From: Pseudomonadota bacterium
GTDB lineage: Bacteria; CALINM01
NCBI GenBank assembly: GCA_026415985.1
Contig: JAOAGA010000043.1
Coordinates: 1 to 14,970, forward strand
DNA: 14,970 nt
Reading direction: 5' to 3'
Position numbers and translations under genes: made by a program
Part shown: positions 13,647 to 14,970 of the stretch, piece by piece
How the letters are laid out: each line of letters starts with the position of its first letter
Numbering within the stretch: position 1 is the first letter of the stretch
Notes under the pieces: model-generated
The model's database searches: none
Seen by the model: only the letters and a program-made list of their open reading frames with translations
Told to the model about the DNA's origin: nothing

Positions 13647-14970
13647 TAATATTTATCTTTTCAGCCATAATGTCTGTGGTTCCTTCTTTTGCTAAGGAAA
13701 AGGTTGCTATTACCCCTTTTAAAATCAATGCTGAAAAAGAGCTGGAATACCTGAAAACAGCAATTCCTGAAATGTTTTTTTCCCGTTTACCTCTTAAAAA
13801 CAAAGAGATTGCAAATACCGATGATGTTAAGGCTCTGTTTGATTCCGGATTTGATATAGTTATTACTGGCAGTTATACAAAGTTAGGCAATGCCTTTTCT
13901 TTAGATATAAGGGTAAACGAAAAGCCTGACAGAGTTAAAAGTTACTACTCCTCAAAGGAAGATCAGTCAAAGCTTATCTCTGCCATTGATGAGATAATAG
14001 AAAAAATAGTCGGTAAGGCAGAAACAAGAGAGGCTGTTTCAGAATTACCTCAGACAAAATTTAAGAGATTAAGTATTGACAAGACAAATCATCCCGTATA
14101 CTCCTTTACCCTTGCCGATATAAACGGAGATGGTAAAAAAGAGTTTATCACCGCAACTGAAAACAGTATTTTCATATATTCGAAGGATTTCAAAAACATT
14201 CTTTTTGAAAAGAAACTTCCCATGCAAATCTTAACAATAAATTCAGGAGATTTTAACAAAAACTTAAAAGAAGAAGTTTATATTACTGCAGTCAGAAATG
14301 AAGACCCGGTAACTCTTGTTTTTGAAATGAACGATAATAAATTAGAAAAGGTTTACGAAGAAGAGATATACATTAATATAATAGAAGGTACTAACGGTGA
14401 AAAAAAGCTCATCGGGCAAAAGCCGGCAGTTAACGGACCTTTTGACAGCGGAATATTTGAAGTCTTTTACGATGGGAAAAAACTTATAAAAGGAAAAAAC
14501 CTGGATCTGCCTAATATAGAAAATCTGAATATATATCAGATAAAGCCTCTGAGATATAAAGACTCAGACTGTTATCTTTATATCGATGAGTCTGATTATT
14601 ACAGAATAATTGATAAAAAGGGGAAGGTTATAGAAAGATTTAAAGAAAGATACGGTGGTTCCGTAGCGGGTATATCAAGAGGTGTGAGTGATCAGATGTC
14701 TAAATTTGCATCACTTCCCGCAAGGATTTTTATAATTAAAGGTGAAAACTCAGATGAACTACTTACAATAAAAAACGAAGGGTCAAGGCTCTTTTTAAGA
14801 TCAAAAAGGTTTGACAGAGGAAAGATTGTAATACTTAAATCAGATGAGCTTAGCTATAAGGAGATTAAAGAATCTGAGACCTTTGATGGCTATATATCCG
14901 ATTTAGCATTTGACAAAACTGAAAATTGTGTTTATATATCTATAGTAACAGGCAACAAAGAGGGCAGGAT
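13619..14970 (+). CDS. Exported TolB-like/VCBS (FG-GAP) repeat-type protein, partial (runs off the right edge)
   Basis: An open frame from ATG 13619 to the window end, 450 codons visible. AAAGGAGAT about nine to ten bases upstream is a strong ribosome-binding site. The first 26 residues form a signal peptide with a likely cleavage after SFA. Then comes a TolB/CsgG-like small domain (about 27-135) starting VAITPFKINAEKELEYL and containing DIVITGSYTKLGNAFSLDIRV. From about residue 155 the pattern is beta-strand rich. It has a calcium-loop-like DINGDGKKEF (167-176; D-x-N-x-D-G-x-x-E), typical of VCBS/FG-GAP propeller blades, and later blade-like strands (for example YYRIIDKKGKVIERF). Proteins joining a TolB-like N-terminus to VCBS repeats are annotated in anaerobic metal-reducing lineages, with unknown role. 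It is likely periplasmic or envelope-associated and co-expressed with the rhodanese-fold gene it overlaps. No function can be assigned. Confidence 0.82.
   Translation, partial: MVKTKNIGIIIFIFSAIMSVVPSFAKEKVAITPFKINAEKELEYLKTAIPEMFFSRLPLKNKEIANTDDVKALFDSGFDIVITGSYTKLGNAFSLDIRVNEKPDRVKSYYSSKEDQSKLISAIDEIIEKIVGKAETREAVSELPQTKFKRLSIDKTNHPVYSFTLADINGDGKKEFITATENSIFIYSKDFKNILFEKKLPMQILTINSGDFNKNLKEEVYITAVRNEDPVTLVFEMNDNKLEKVYEEEIYINIIEGTNGEKKLIGQKPAVNGPFDSGIFEVFYDGKKLIKGKNLDLPNIENLNIYQIKPLRYKDSDCYLYIDESDYYRIIDKKGKVIERFKERYGGSVAGISRGVSDQMSKFASLPARIFIIKGENSDELLTIKNEGSRLFLRSKRFDRGKIVILKSDELSYKEIKESETFDGYISDLAFDKTENCVYISIVTGNKEGR

Noticed and set aside
13600-13803. Leftward open frame over the rhodanese/TolB-VCBS junction
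   Set aside because: Antisense shadow of two better supported rightward genes; no ribosome-binding site or motif.

Overview
The window looks like the chromosome of a low-GC (by eye about 35-37%) Gram-negative, motile bacterium. The order rplU-rpmA-obgE-proB-proA-nadD-rsfS, the CheC/CheD chemotaxis set, and an exported TolB-like/VCBS-type protein would fit a member of the Deferribacterota or a related low-GC lineage near the former deltaproteobacteria. That placement is inference; no rRNA or other marker is present.

Layout: one almost gap-free run of 17 genes reads leftward (minus strand) from about 12,635 to the left edge. It opens with a strong sigma70-type promoter (TTGACC-17-TAAAAT) and a housekeeping block: L21 (rplU), L27 (rpmA), ObgE, ProB and ProA (the two shared first steps of proline synthesis), NadD (NAD synthesis) and RsfS (ribosome silencing). 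A complete signalling block follows: cheR, a chemoreceptor with almost no periplasmic part, cheW, cheY, cheA, cheC and cheD. It has methyltransferase, deamidase and CheY-P phosphatase genes but no cheB. The run ends with larB, a rhomboid protease gene and the 5' end of larC, which leaves the window at base 1. LarB and LarC make the nickel-pincer nucleotide cofactor. Most junctions overlap by 4 or 11 bases. The only real gaps are cheA-cheC (73 bp, with an extended -10 promoter and a hairpin), proB-proA (about 64 bp, filled by a possible 22-codon ORF) and rplU-rpmA (66 bp).

The intergenic region at 12,636-12,860 separates this run from a rightward pair. The first gene encodes an exported tandem rhodanese-fold protein with no catalytic cysteine in either domain. 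The second overlaps it by 28 bp and encodes a signal-peptide-bearing TolB-like/VCBS-type protein that runs off the right edge. A perfect 10-bp inverted repeat and an extended -10 element lie upstream of this pair.

No RNA genes, mobile elements, CRISPR arrays or convincing terminators were seen. I found no clearly new defence or metabolic system. The most unusual points are the larB-rhomboid-larC arrangement, the cheB-less chemotaxis cluster within a ribosome/proline/NAD operon, and the cysteine-free rhodanese paired with the exported TolB/VCBS protein.
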